From Pseudovirgaria hyperparasitica (taxonomy: Eukaryota; Ascomycota; Dothideomycetes; Acrospermales; Acrospermaceae), in the NCBI RefSeq assembly GCF_010093815.1, contig NW_022985553.1, positions 3,511 through 67,510 of the forward strand: DNA of 64,000 nucleotides, written 5' to 3'. A program made the translations under genes and the position numbers. This document shows positions 46,804 through 57,490 of the stretch, in pieces. Under the pieces are notes generated by a model, which was not told the DNA's origin, searched no databases, and saw only the letters and a program-made list of their open reading frames with translations. How positions within the stretch are numbered: position 1 is the first letter of the stretch; every line of letters begins with the position of its first letter.

Positions 46804-47117
46804 ATTGAGATATCTGCCTTTGCAGTCGACGATATAGTGACGATCGGAAAGGTAGACAGAAAAAGAGGCGGTATGGACGGTCGCACAATTGATGTTGTGG
46901 TGAGGAGAACAATTCAGGGTCGCTGGCCAAAAAGTTGGAGTCGTAGATGGGGAAAGGGGCAGCTGCGACGCGATCCCGGAAGGGGAAAGGTCGCCGCAAA
47001 AGCCATAGCTTCACATTTTGGTCTGGCGTGCATGCAAGGACTGCAACTGTTTTCTACTCTACTATCACCAACCTCACTAACCACCCGGCGAGAGTACCTC
47101 TTGAGTCCTCTGTTATC
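46804..47117. promoter_or_regulatory. Divergent promoter of CDC10 and mitochondrial L32
   Basis: 314 bp between outward-facing start codons. No TATA box is evident; G-rich in the middle (46,945-46,990). Confidence 0.5.
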
Positions 47118-47756
47118 ATGGCACTTCGCCAATTGTCATCGCCATCGATGCTGGAGAGCCTAAATGCGGCCATTAACGGACCTATGCGTGCTTCCTTTGC
47201 ACAACCTCTATGGCGACCTTTACCACAAATTCTTCCTCCTATCCGGATACCACTCGCACTCACCGGAATTTTCAGTATACCATCTATACTTGAGGGTATA
47301 TGGGAGTCTATACTACGTGCGGTTCCCAAAAAGAAGACCTCGTACAGGAAAAAGAGACAGCGACTATTAGCTGGCAAGGCATTGAAGGATATCACTGAGC
47401 TGAATCGGTGCTCAGCTTGCGGTAGGGTGAAGCGAGCACATATCCTTTGCGCATTCTGCGTTCAATGTAAGTGGGCCTAGAATAAGACTTGGTCTAGACT
47501 TACCTTAACGCCAGCAATCATATCGAGTCGCGCGAGAAACCTCACAAAAAATATTTGGAGCCTTAAGCCTCTATCTTCAAAGCACAAGTGGGATCAGAAA
47601 CCGAAAAAATTGAATATGGATGTAGATGTAGATGTCCAGTCAGTCGTCTCGACAAATGCGAAGGAAGTGAATGTCCGACCAGCTTCCACGACAATGAAGG
47701 TAGCCCGAGCCCAAGCTCGATCAGCTTCATCTTCTACTAAAGCCAAGGCCAAATGA
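47118..47756 (+). CDS. MRPL32: Mitochondrial large-subunit ribosomal protein bL32m
   Basis: Component of the mitochondrial 54S subunit, imported and processed by the m-AAA protease in yeast. Two exons (47118-47466, 47515-47756; 48-bp intron) give 196 residues. An N-terminal presequence-like part (Ser/Arg/Leu-rich, about 1-70) precedes the L32 core AVPKKKTSYRKKRQR, followed by the zinc-binding pairs CSACGRVKRAHILCAFC (CxxC...CxxC) around residue 103-119. The tail after the second exon is longer than in bacterial L32 and rich in Lys, Ser and Val, as in other filamentous ascomycetes. Confidence 0.92.
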
Positions 47757-48095
47757 TTATATGTGACCCATGGATGTAGAATGTAAATACAAAGCATTGC
47801 GGGAGTTTTACGGATATCGGTACGGAAGGACATTCCCTTCATGGGACGCAAGACACAAGTGCCCTCACCGATGTAGAAATTGTACAATTATAACAATATC
47901 CTAGCTTGGCCCGTGTTTGAATGATTGCAGCTCGCTTTCGCTCGTGCATCGTGCGTCATGATATCCATGAATCAAGACTTCATCCCGCAATACTGACAAC
48001 CCCTCCACCACACCTAAACTTTCTCCGCTGTACGCGAACCTACCCAACCTTCTACCCAGTGTCACAAACGTGGTGAAGTGCTGCAGTTGCTCGGC
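47757..48095. other. Spacer between MRPL32 and SKI8
   Basis: 339 bp tandem-gene spacer holding the SKI8 promoter. Nothing else recognised. Confidence 0.5.
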
Positions 48096-49422
48096 ATGGT
48101 ATGCACTGACTATATGAGACCATGATATTTCACTGATCTCTCTTTCAGTCGAAACAGTACCTCACCCTCCGAACGATTGAAGACGGTGCGCGACGCCCTG
48201 TTTTCACCCTCGCAACAGCACCAACGCGAGACCTCGAACTGACGATTCTCTTGCAGCTCACGCTACAGACATCTTTGCGATTGCACCGACTAAAACCCAT
48301 CTCATCACGGCAAGCGGTGGTTCCAGCTTACGCGTTTATGACACCCAATCGCCCGATATCCCACTCGTACAAGAGCTCAAGGGAGCACACAAGCTAGGAT
48401 GTCACCACCTGGCAACCAGTAAGAATGGCAAGAAAGCGGCGAGTGCTGGATTTGAGGGTAAAGTCAAGGTATGGGTTGCTGGCGAAGGGAGCGAGTGGGT
48501 AGAGGCTGGCGAGATCGTAGGTTTGTCTCTCGAGCTTCGTGCGCTGCTTGCTTGAAGGAGATTCATCGGATATAGCACTATTATCTTATGCCTTGGTCTC
48601 TTATGGAGGCAACAAATACTGATGCACGCGGTAGATTCGAATAAGGCGGGCGAAATATGGGCAGTTGCGCTCAGCGAAGACGGCAGTTATCTGGCCAGTA
48701 CAACGTACGATGGGCGTATCAATGTGTGGGATCTCAAGACAGAAGGTATGCCAAAGATAAGGGAATACGAAACGAAGGGCAGCTTTGGCATGTGCGTAGA
48801 TCTGGTTCGTCACCTCTGCTACTTGGTCGATCTTTGCAGGTGCTAATGAAATCAGTCTATTGATGGTCGATTCACAGCTTCAGGTCATGAAAATGGAGGT
48901 GCATACATTTTCAATAATGACTCTGGGAGAATGCTTCACTCGCTTCCAGGCAAGTAACTCCCTATCAGATCTTGATAACTGTGCTGATGTCCAGCAGGTC
49001 TTGTCAAACCTATTCGCTCTGTAGCATTCTCACCTCTAGGTACGCTTCTCGCTGCTGCTGGAGACGCCCGAATTATCGCCCTCTACGATGTAGCCTCTGG
49101 TGAGCAAGTCGCTAACCTTTCTGGCCATGGCGCGTGGATCTTCAGTCTGAGTTGGAACGAAACAGGCGAGTATCTCTTGAGTGGGTAAGCATGATCTCAA
49201 AGCACCTTATAGGTCACCTTGATATTTACCGTTCTTAGAGCCTCGGACGGTAGATCAAAGGTATGGTCTACAGATACGAGACAATGCGTCGCAACACATT
49301 CCGAGAGCGACCAAACCATATGGTCTGTCACCTGGTTGCCGAAAACTGCTAGGAGCGAGATGTTCGTAACAGCCGGAGCAAGTAGGGGGATTTCTCTATA
49401 CCGCGAAGCTACCGGAGGCTGA
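48096..49422 (+). CDS. SKI8: SKI complex subunit SKI8 / meiotic recombination protein Rec14 (WD40)
   Basis: WD40 scaffold of the cytosolic Ski2-Ski3-Ski8 complex that feeds mRNA to the exosome; in meiosis it also works with Spo11. Seven exons: 48096-48098, 48149-48185, 48257-48520, 48635-48804, 48856-48949, 48998-49184, 49239-49422, total 312 residues. Exon 1 is just the ATG. Sequence reads MSKQYLTLRTIEDAHATDIF, then WD repeats ending VKVW, INVWDL and SKVWSTDTRQC. Intron 5 is a GC-AG intron (donor GCAAGT at 48,950) with a CAGCAG tandem acceptor. A DSNKAGEIWAVALSEDGSYLAS segment spans exons 3 and 4. Somewhat short but complete for a seven-blade propeller. Confidence 0.9.
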
Positions 49423-52282
49423 GAGTCTACTCCGGCTCGACACAATACCAACCAGGAGATGATCTTGAAGTGGTCGATGTTGCTGGCCATCTAAACAGAC
49501 AAATCAGGCTTCGTCCGATATGATCTCTGAACACCCGCAGCAACGCCAGCATCAAGAATGCTGAACTTGCGATGTATTACGACCAAGACGAAAAAGTCGC
49601 GTGTCTGAAGGACCTTGCATTAAGAACAGAGAGTATATAAGTAAATCAATCATCACAGCTTCACAGAACACACCACGTCCGAAATCCTATCAACATTAAC
49701 CTAGTACTCCCTACGGGAACATGGGTATGCCATTCTCAGCTTGTAGTACCTAGCTGTCAGACCGCGTTATTCTAGGTTTTCGCGAAAGCGCAACTCACGC
49801 ATCCACATACACAGCCGAAGCAGCTAACCGATGTTGTAAGGGCCTAGAATACCAATCTTAATCGCCATGCTGATAGAAAATCTCGAAGTTGATGCATAAC
49901 TGTGCACGGTGACAGACATGTGTTGTGTTGAGTCCACCGCTCCCCAACGTATAGCGCCATATGGAAACTCGAGCGTTTAACGGGGGTATCCAAGTCTATA
50001 CAGTCATTACCCGACGATAAAGTTACAGACTCAAGTATCGTCAATACCAACCTATCACTCGACGTTCATACTCTGACTCAGCTTGGAGGAGTGATCATTC
50101 TCCTAGCCCCGTGTTGCATTCCCTGCACTGTATCCCATAACTGAACACCGTCAACTTTCTTCCTTCTTCCAAGTCTGCATGTCGAGCCTCTTCGTATCTC
50201 TTCAACACGATCCCAGACATCGAGCGCATAGCACTAACAGATCGAAAGCACTAAATACCTATGCGAGAACGACTTGTAGCCAACACAGCTAGATGTACAA
50301 TGGTCAGGCAAAGCTTAGGATTTCTTGGATGCAGAAAAATGCTTGCGAGTCGGAGGAGTGTCGTACGAAGCATCGAGGGGGCGGTGGCGAGGGTTAAGAG
50401 GATAATGCTGTTGGTGAGGGTTAAGAGGATAACGCTGTTGGTAGGCGCTCCACCCGCATCCGGGAGATCCCCAATAAGGGATCTTTGAATCTTAGCAATA
50501 CAACGAGGCGGCTCTACATGGACGAAACGAAGAGACGGTGATCTATATCGGCGATGATTTCATCAATCTTATGAACAGGAGGAGCACAAGACCTGGGGTG
50601 CTGCCCTCGTCCAAACACATCGTTAAGATATCAAGTAGTCATGCCTGAGGGATGCTCCGCATATGCCCAAGACGAACTGCACCCACCACCTCCATCCCCA
50701 GAGCTTCAGAACTAGGGTGATAGAACAGCTAGACAGATTGAACCCGTGTAATCTTGTGCCTGAGAACCTCTTTTTGCAAATACATGCGATGATGCGTCAT
50801 TGTTGGCGAACGCGAAAGGTCACAGCCGCACTTCTCGCTAGCCTCTCTGTCTTGTGAGTTCATAGGCACAGATCGCTGTGACATGGAAGAAAGCTAGCCT
50901 CCATGCGGTAAAGTACGCCTTAGTCTGATACTTATCTTCTCTACAGCAATATATTGTACCAGTACACTAGGGCAAATACCAAGTCATGATGTTGTCTGAG
51001 TATAATGGCGGCGAGTCTGCCTATAAGCCTGATGAGACTGCCGAGCCTAATGAGAGCGAGTCCGGCTGTGTTGATGATCGGCAGTCCTAATGATGAGTTT
51101 GACGGGCCTGGTGATAAGTAGTATCCCGAGGCTGACGAGGGCGGTCTAGAGCACGCAAGAGGGTGACAGTCATCGCTGGATACATGACCGGTATACGAAC
51201 GTGTTGATATGATGTCTCGAAGTGAGAAAAAGGCTGAAAGACACAGATGCTACAGAATGCGTACTATTTTGATTAGTCGATAGCGAATGACAGAAAGGAG
51301 AGAGAAGGATCATCTATGTTCAGGTTGTCACCTTTGTGTTTCAAGTGTGAGTTTATCATTGTCCGGTCTTGGACGTATTGCGCCTTTCTAACAATAGATT
51401 CTCCCGGTCATAAAGATATATATCCGTCTTGTCTTGGATGTATCGCGAGAAAGTACGCATCAACGACATCTCCCCAGTGACTCACATCTCGGATAAAGCT
51501 TATACAGGATAGTAACTGTACATTTGAGTCTGCTAGGCCAGCCATAAAAGACATAAGCACCTGAGAACTCAAGAGTTTCCATGTATTTGACAAACACTGC
51601 TGAGTCTATGATTGGTGGCTATACCAGATTCTGCTGAGTTATCTACGTCTATATATTGAGCATATTATCATGGAAGAACCACGAGAATCTCAACTTTCTA
51701 GAGGTAAATATGGTCCTAGCTCTAGACGGAACTATCTTAGGCGTGGATATCACACGAAAAGAGCACTGCTTGGCTCCGGTCAAATTGGGTATCTTTCAGG
51801 TCGTACCAAGAAGTTACGCATGTGTAACTTTCTAGATCTTTCTTTCCACTGAATGGGGCATATAGGCCACATTCTCTAAGTCATGAGGACCTTCTTCTTT
51901 CTAGTACGTACTAGTATTCTTTATTGGCTCAGAACAGCCATATATCCTACAGTCAAGAGTAAATTGAGGGCCATGGATCTCGCAGAACTGCTTCTCCTTC
52001 CTGAGACCTACCACTATTCGACGTCCTTCTGTTCGTAGAACGGCCGTAGCACGTAACTGTGTTCACACAACCACCATCAGTCTTATGCAAGAAATCGTCG
52101 TACACGCAAAGACACAATGCATAAACCACTTTTGTATTTCTACAGCTCTCCATCTGCATCTGCTGCCAGCACTATTCGGGGGGTTCATAACCCCGACAAG
52201 CCATCAAACAAGCACCCACCCCCTCCCGCAAACACCCCCTTCCTCTACCTCCAAACAGCTTCATCCCCCCCTTCTCCCTCCC
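49423..52282. other. 2.9 kb without a recognisable gene
   Basis: Short frames on both strands match nothing. Coding-like scraps include 49,844-50,050 (-), 51,408-51,593 (-, with RDVSHWGDVVDAYFL) and 51,670-51,852 (+). A stretch at 51,010-51,130 is a degenerate repeat of CTGATGAG-like units. No RIP bias, tRNA or transposon seen. Confidence 0.4.
50389..50442. repeat. 27-bp tandem duplication
   Basis: Two adjacent 27-base units starting GAGGGTTAAGAGGATAA differ at one position (ATG versus ACG). No gene overlaps it. Confidence 0.8.
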
Positions 52283-53778
52283 TCACGCCCGCACCGGATA
52301 TCTCCCCTCCACCAGCTCCCTCGCCTCCACCTCCCCTTCCTCCAGCCCACCAAGCATCCACATCCTCTCCCTCAACCCCTTGTTCTCCGCCCACGTCTTG
52401 CGATGCTCCGTGCACACCTCCCGCACCATGCTCACCACTCTCTCGTCTTCCAGGGCCTGAACGGCCGCTATGTCGGCCCTTGACTGGCCGAGCGCCTCTT
52501 CCCGGGTGATGTTGAAGAGGGGACCCTCTCGGAGCGGGACGTCGGGGGCTGGGAAGGGTGGGAAGACGGGGAGGGGGTCCTCGTTGGTGGTGGTGGTGGT
52601 GGTGGTGGTGGAGGCACGTGTGCGGCGGCGTTTGGCGGCCGGCTGGTGGGTGTCAGAATGAAGCTTTTGAAGGGTAATATAGAATAAGTTGTGTGTGGAG
52701 ATGAGTCTACAAAGGGGGTTTAGACACGTAGGAAGAGAGGGACGAAGGTGGATGCACGTGAGATGTATATGAAGGTAGGCTTACATTCTCGCTCTCGGAG
52801 CCCTCTTCGGGCTGCTGCTGGTCCAGCTGAACCTCCTCGTCTCCCACTGGGAGCTCAGGATTCAGGGCTTCTGCGACCCTGCGATAGTTCTATATGCTGT
52901 TAGACTTGTTGTAAACGGGATGCAGCCAACAAGAAGGCGACAATATTCCTTGCAAGCCGCGCTGGATTCAGTCTCCTGGCAGGGGAAGAACGCCGAAAGA
53001 GACGTCTGGGTCCGCGCAATCAAGGCAGTACACGAGGGATCAAACCGACATCAAACGTGTGCTGGACTCCATCTCTGAAGCCAGCGGTATGGCCAGATTG
53101 CCATTCCAGGGTCCTGCCGGCGTCGAAAGCCGCCCGGCTGTGCTTCTCGATCAGGTCCTTGACCGTCTCGCAGGTGAAGGTGACGGTGAACGGATCGTGC
53201 AGGTTTGCACCCGCATTGACGGTTCCATGGGTGACAATGTCCGTGCGGATGTTTGTGCCGTGGACCTCCATGAAGTTATCCATAATGTGACTGTATTCGT
53301 CACGGACGTACGGCTGTAGTGCTTCTTGCACGTCACCTTCGTTCTCCGCGCCGTTACCTTCGCCACGATTGCGTGCTTCGGCCTCGAGATCTACAAGTCT
53401 GGCCTTGTACGCGATATTGAGCGCTTTCGACACTCTCTCGTAGGTGAGCAGCCACAACAGCGCCTGGCGCAGAAAGTCCTGCGGTTGACTCTCGATCCAA
53501 CCAGGCTGGGTCCACGTATCAGTGTATAGGAAGGCGTGCATGGGAACATTCGACATGGGATTGTGTAGTGTAATCCTGGTGGCATTGCGTGTGAGCGACG
53601 CCTGACGACCACCAGCTGAAGAAGGACCAGCGTCCTCCGGGCCTGTCTCCGGTCTACCGGCATTTCGAGATCTTGTTGAACGGGGAGCTGTGGTGCTAGT
53701 TGTACCGTCTTGAGGCGTGGCAGATTGGTCGGAGGCCAACCGCTTGCGCATGGTAGACTTGAGCATAGAAGAAGCCAT
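52283..53778 (-). CDS. Unrecognised protein, about 404 residues
   Basis: I do not recognise this family. Three exons fit: 53778-53050, 52889-52785 and 52663-52283, all in phase 0. The first, start to DGVQHTFD, begins MASSMLKSTMRKRLAS, has a Ser/Thr/Pro-rich N-terminus (about 1-70), then a folded-looking part with WIESQPQDFLRQALLWLL and YSHIMDNFMEVHG. The second exon is acidic and Gln-rich (DEEVQLDQQQPEEGSESE). The third has a KRRR patch, eight Thr codons in a row from an ACC run, and a helical, charged end (RERMWMLGGLEEGEVEARELV). The first donor (GTCGGT) is weak and an alternative lies 18 bases further. Basic patches and low complexity suggest a nuclear protein, which is a guess. Third-position GC bias supports this strand over the proline-rich frames opposite. 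Confidence 0.7.
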
Positions 53779-54342
53779 AGCGAATATGATGAACAAAGAA
53801 GGTCTTCTGACGTAAATTTAAAGGTAAAGGAGCTCGGTATTGAAGGTTGAAAGTTGTGTCGAAATTATGTGCGGTGTCGATGTAAGTCCTGAGTTCGGAT
53901 GGAGGAAAAGAGGTACGTCGAAGGTTAAATAGGGAAAAACGGAGTGAACCAGTAGCGTGAGACAAGTCTGTTCGGTTGCAAAAGTGAACGAAAATTCTGT
54001 CAGTGCCGTTGAAAAGTGAATGACATCGCTGGACACTTCGTGGAATATCGAGAGGGAGTCAACAGTGGCACACGTGGTAGTCACCCCTGAAAACTTGAGC
54101 GAAGAACCTACGTTGGGGATCATCTGTGGCTCAGGGGCCATCGAGAAGTGAAAACAGATAAGAATTGAATAGGAAAAAAAGTGTTGAACTTGATATTTCT
54201 TTGAAACTCACATCAATGGTGTACCGAGCAAGGAGTCGTAACATAAAAACAGATGTCACAAATATTCCCTGACTGACAAAAGGCCGTCATCCTGCATAAC
54301 GACGAATAAAATGGGTATCTATACTCCCGGCAAGCTCTATAC
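53779..54342. other. Spacer between the unrecognised gene and MVD1
   Basis: 564 bp between two genes on the same strand: promoter of the unrecognised gene plus the 3' end of MVD1. Nothing else seen. Confidence 0.5.
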
Positions 54343-55582
54343 TTATTTGTGTACTGGTTCGCCGTTCTCGTCAATCAGATGCTCGTCAATTTTGATTGGG
54401 CCCTCGCCCACACCCGTCAAGATGACCCTACTAATACCATTCTGTAGCGCTCCGGCGCTCTTCTCGTCGAAGTTCGCAGCACCAGTCGAGTTCACTTCGA
54501 CTGCAGCGCCCCTTTCACCAGCCCAGCCGTCCTTTGACTCAAGCAGAGCCTTGAACGCACCAGCGACCTCCTTCTCATCCTTCTGCAAGTAGTAAACAAC
54601 AGCATTCGGACCAGCGTCGAAGGTGTAAGCAGCAATAATCTTGCCTGCAGCCTGGTTGATAGCATTGACAGCCGTGATGGCGGCCCTAGAGACATCGTTC
54701 AGGTAGAAGATTGGTGGCTCTGTGTCCAGGCACGTAGCATGGAAGCTATTGCTGTCCTTCATAGTCAACCTCGCAAATGCCTCAAAGTCTTTCTTCTGGA
54801 TCGCCTCTGTCATCTCCTTCATTCGCTTCGGCACAGTGTCGCGTGCACGCTCGGCGAACAATGTGCTCGTGGCAACAGTCGTCTGCATACCCGTCGTGCT
54901 GCTCACGCCCTTCTTCTCGGCGCTCACAACGAGGATGCAGGCGCGCATCTCCGGCCAGTGCGACGCGGGCGCAACTTCATATGCAACACTGTCGGAGCCG
55001 TCGTCCTTGGTGCCCATCTCCCAGGCTGCATAACCGCCGAAGAGACTGCGACATGCCGAGCCAGATCCTTGTCTTGCGATCCTGGACAGATCAGTAGGGT
55101 TGGATGGGAGCTCGTAGAGGTTGGCGATGGCACGGACGAGGGCTGCGAAGCCAGCAGCACTGCTCGCAAGACCAGCGGCCGTAGGGAAGTTGTTCTCGGA
55201 GACGATCTTGAGGGGGTAGGACGAGAGAGGAGGGAGAGATGAATCCTTGCTCTCGAGGTCTTTCCTCAGAGCTCGGAGTTCCCTGAAGCAAGCCTGGGTA
55301 CGGGCTCCAGTCACGTCTTGAGGAGCGCCGTTGAGGACGAGGACATCTTCGGCGGGGTATTTTGCACTGCAGGAGGCAGTGGTATGGGTCCGGAGATCGT
55401 TCTGAGCGAGGGTGACGGATAGAGAGGAATTTGTAGGTAGGTTGAGCTTCGCGTCACGTTTGCCCCAGTATCTGAAATGATCAGCTCACAACGAATAGTC
55501 ATTGTGGAGGACAGACTCACTTAATCACCGCAATGTTTACAGGGGCAGTGGTGCTGGCCCGATAGATCTTCTGGTCGGTCAT
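54343..55582 (-). CDS. ERG19: Mevalonate diphosphate decarboxylase
   Basis: Converts mevalonate 5-diphosphate to isopentenyl diphosphate using ATP, the last step of the cytosolic mevalonate pathway feeding sterols and terpenoids. Two exons (55582-55521, 55471-54343; 49-bp intron) give 396 residues, the usual size. The start reads KIYRASTTAPVNIAVIKYWGKRD, where the splice falls inside KYWGK; then LPTNSSLSVTL, the GHMP-kinase motif FPTAAGLASSAAGFAAL, the RQGSGSACRSL box with the catalytic Ser/Arg environment, and FDAGPNAVVYYL near the C-terminus. All key residues seen are intact. Shares a 341-bp divergent promoter with the heme lyase. Confidence 0.97.
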
Positions 55583-55923
55583 GATTGCTCGATTGAAATT
55601 TCTGTGTGTATCACTTTGAATGGAAAAAGGTACACAAGTAAGAAGAAGGATCTGAATTTTAGGACTTTAAACAACAATTGGCGTTTCCACAGCCGGGCAT
55701 ATCGAATAGAAGAAGCCCGCTCGGCCACCGTGGGGTTTGTCTCGTTTGGGCCGTCGATCGGGTGGTGCTCGGTGGTGCCACATTTCGGAAGCACCAGCCA
55801 CACGCACGGGCCAGTCCATCTTTTTATCAAGCCATCATCCTCATCCTGAGCCTCATTTGGAAACAAACGCCGAGTTGAACCCCCGAGATCACCAATTCTC
55901 TTCTCGACGTTACATCTGCCACC
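55583..55923. promoter_or_regulatory. Divergent promoter of ERG19 and heme lyase
   Basis: 341 bp between outward-facing starts; no motif assigned with confidence. Confidence 0.5.
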
Positions 55924-56838
55924 ATGGGCAACGGCCAGTCGACGCCCGAAGCCAAACCATCAGTAGCAACGTCCACATCCGCAGACGTCTGCCCAGTCGA
56001 CCACAAGTCTCGAGAAGCATGGCTCGAGAAAGCCCGCATGGCAGAAGCCTCGAAACACCACACCACTCCCACACCCACATCCACACCATCACCCCTCGGC
56101 GCACCCAGCACGTGCGACTCCTCCAATCTCGCCTCCGACACGCCCAAACCCCAAAGCACAACCTCCAAGATCCTCTCCAGCGTCGGCCTCTCCACCCACC
56201 GCGAAGTCAGCACCATCCCACGCGCACCGCCCGGCGTAGCACCCGCAGCACCCAAGAACTCTGAACAACAACAGCAACAAGAACAACACACCACCCCCGA
56301 CTCAGAACCAGCAGACGCGCACAAGAAAGAGACAAACTGGATCTACCCGTCGCCCAAGATGTTCTACGAGGCCATGAAGCGCAAGAAGCACAGCCCAGAG
56401 CCCGCGACCATGGACGCCATCGTGCCGATCCACAACGCCGTCAACGAGCGCGTGTGGACCGAGATCAAGACGTGGGAGCACGGCTGGGGCACGGATGCGT
56501 GCGAGGGCCCGTTTGGCGGGACGTTTCTCGAGTCGTTCCATGGCATGGGCGACCAGCTCTCGCCGAAAGCGCGAGTGAACAGCTGGCTCGGGTACGCGAA
56601 GCCGTTTGATCGGCACGAGTGGGTGATTAATCGGTGTGGGCGGCGAGTGGAGTATCTGATTGATTTCTATGCCGGGCGCGACGAGGGAGTGCCGGGGAAG
56701 AGTCTGAATTTCTATCTTGATGTACGGCCGAAGTTGAATAGCTGGGAGGGTTGGGCGATGAGGGGGGCGCGGGTGCTGGGCTTGAGATTCGAGAAGGAGA
56801 AAGGGGCGACAGGGAATAAATACGCGTCGAATAAGTAG
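55924..56838 (+). CDS. CYT2: Mitochondrial cytochrome c/c1 heme lyase (holocytochrome synthase), CYT2-like
   Basis: Attaches heme covalently to apocytochrome c or c1 in the mitochondrial intermembrane space. Single exon, 304 residues. An N-terminal CPVDHKSREAW carries the Cys-Pro heme motif; a long Pro/Ser/Thr-rich linker follows (about 35-115), then the conserved block STHREVSTIPR, NWIYPSPKMFYEAMKRK, VPIHNAVNERVWTEIKTWE, and LGYAKPFDRHEWVINRCG with the essential His. The IHNAVNERVW version is closer to the cytochrome c1 lyase (CYT2) than to CYC3, which usually has an HNFLNEGAW-type motif; this split is from memory. The opposite-strand frames in the linker are shadows. Confidence 0.88.
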   Translation: MGNGQSTPEAKPSVATSTSADVCPVDHKSREAWLEKARMAEASKHHTTPTPTSTPSPLGAPSTCDSSNLASDTPKPQSTTSKILSSVGLSTHREVSTIPRAPPGVAPAAPKNSEQQQQQEQHTTPDSEPADAHKKETNWIYPSPKMFYEAMKRKKHSPEPATMDAIVPIHNAVNERVWTEIKTWEHGWGTDACEGPFGGTFLESFHGMGDQLSPKARVNSWLGYAKPFDRHEWVINRCGRRVEYLIDFYAGRDEGVPGKSLNFYLDVRPKLNSWEGWAMRGARVLGLRFEKEKGATGNKYASNK

Positions 56839-57490
56839 ATGAGAGAGAGAGAAAGAAGGAGGTTGTATATATCGACGATGGAAGTGTTGTATTAACATGT
56901 AACATATCAAATGATCCAGGTTCTACATTCTATCAATATCCGCTACTCTGACCATGTAAACTCTTCCCCTGAGGTAGCGTCATGGAAGCTGTTTTAGGGA
57001 GAGTAATCCGACACGCTAAATCAAAATCACTCACGTATGTTATGCACTACTGAATTGCTCGCAATGATTAATGCCATACCGAAAAGCTCATAGACCGGGA
57101 ATTTTTCATATACCCAAATCTAGGCCTAAGCGCTATCTGTCTGTCGCGAACATGTAACGCACACCACCCCGATTAAGCTTCAGTAACCAAGCCACAAAGC
57201 AGCATTCTACTAGAACTGCTATAATTTACACCCGTCAGCCACCATTAGCCAACAATCCGAGACTGTCATATCCGGACGAGTGTTATCAGCCGTAGAACAA
57301 CGCCGAGCTGTAATGCAAATGCCTGCGGGCACGCAGCACCCAGGGGAAGAACCCCCGAGCATTATATTATTGTACAAGATGAGAGTGAAAGTGAGAGTCG
57401 TGAGGAGAAGTTTCGTTTTCGTAAGAGTGTGAGCGCGCGGGGAAAGGGAAAAAGGTATTGTCAAAACTCTTAGTTTTGCAGGACAGACGT
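56839..57490. terminator. Convergent 3' region of heme lyase and DENN gene
   Basis: 650 bp between converging stop codons; no gene recognised. Purine-rich just after the heme lyase stop. Confidence 0.45.

Noticed and set aside
50389-50442. Telomere-like GAGGGTTAAG units
   Set aside because: Not TTAGGG repeats; only two 27-bp copies, so an ordinary tandem duplication.
52085-52509. Two overlapping proline-rich + strand frames
   Set aside because: Antisense shadows of the GC-rich last exon of the unrecognised - strand gene.
54722-55242. + strand frames of 103-167 codons
   Set aside because: Shadows of the ERG19 exon on the other strand.
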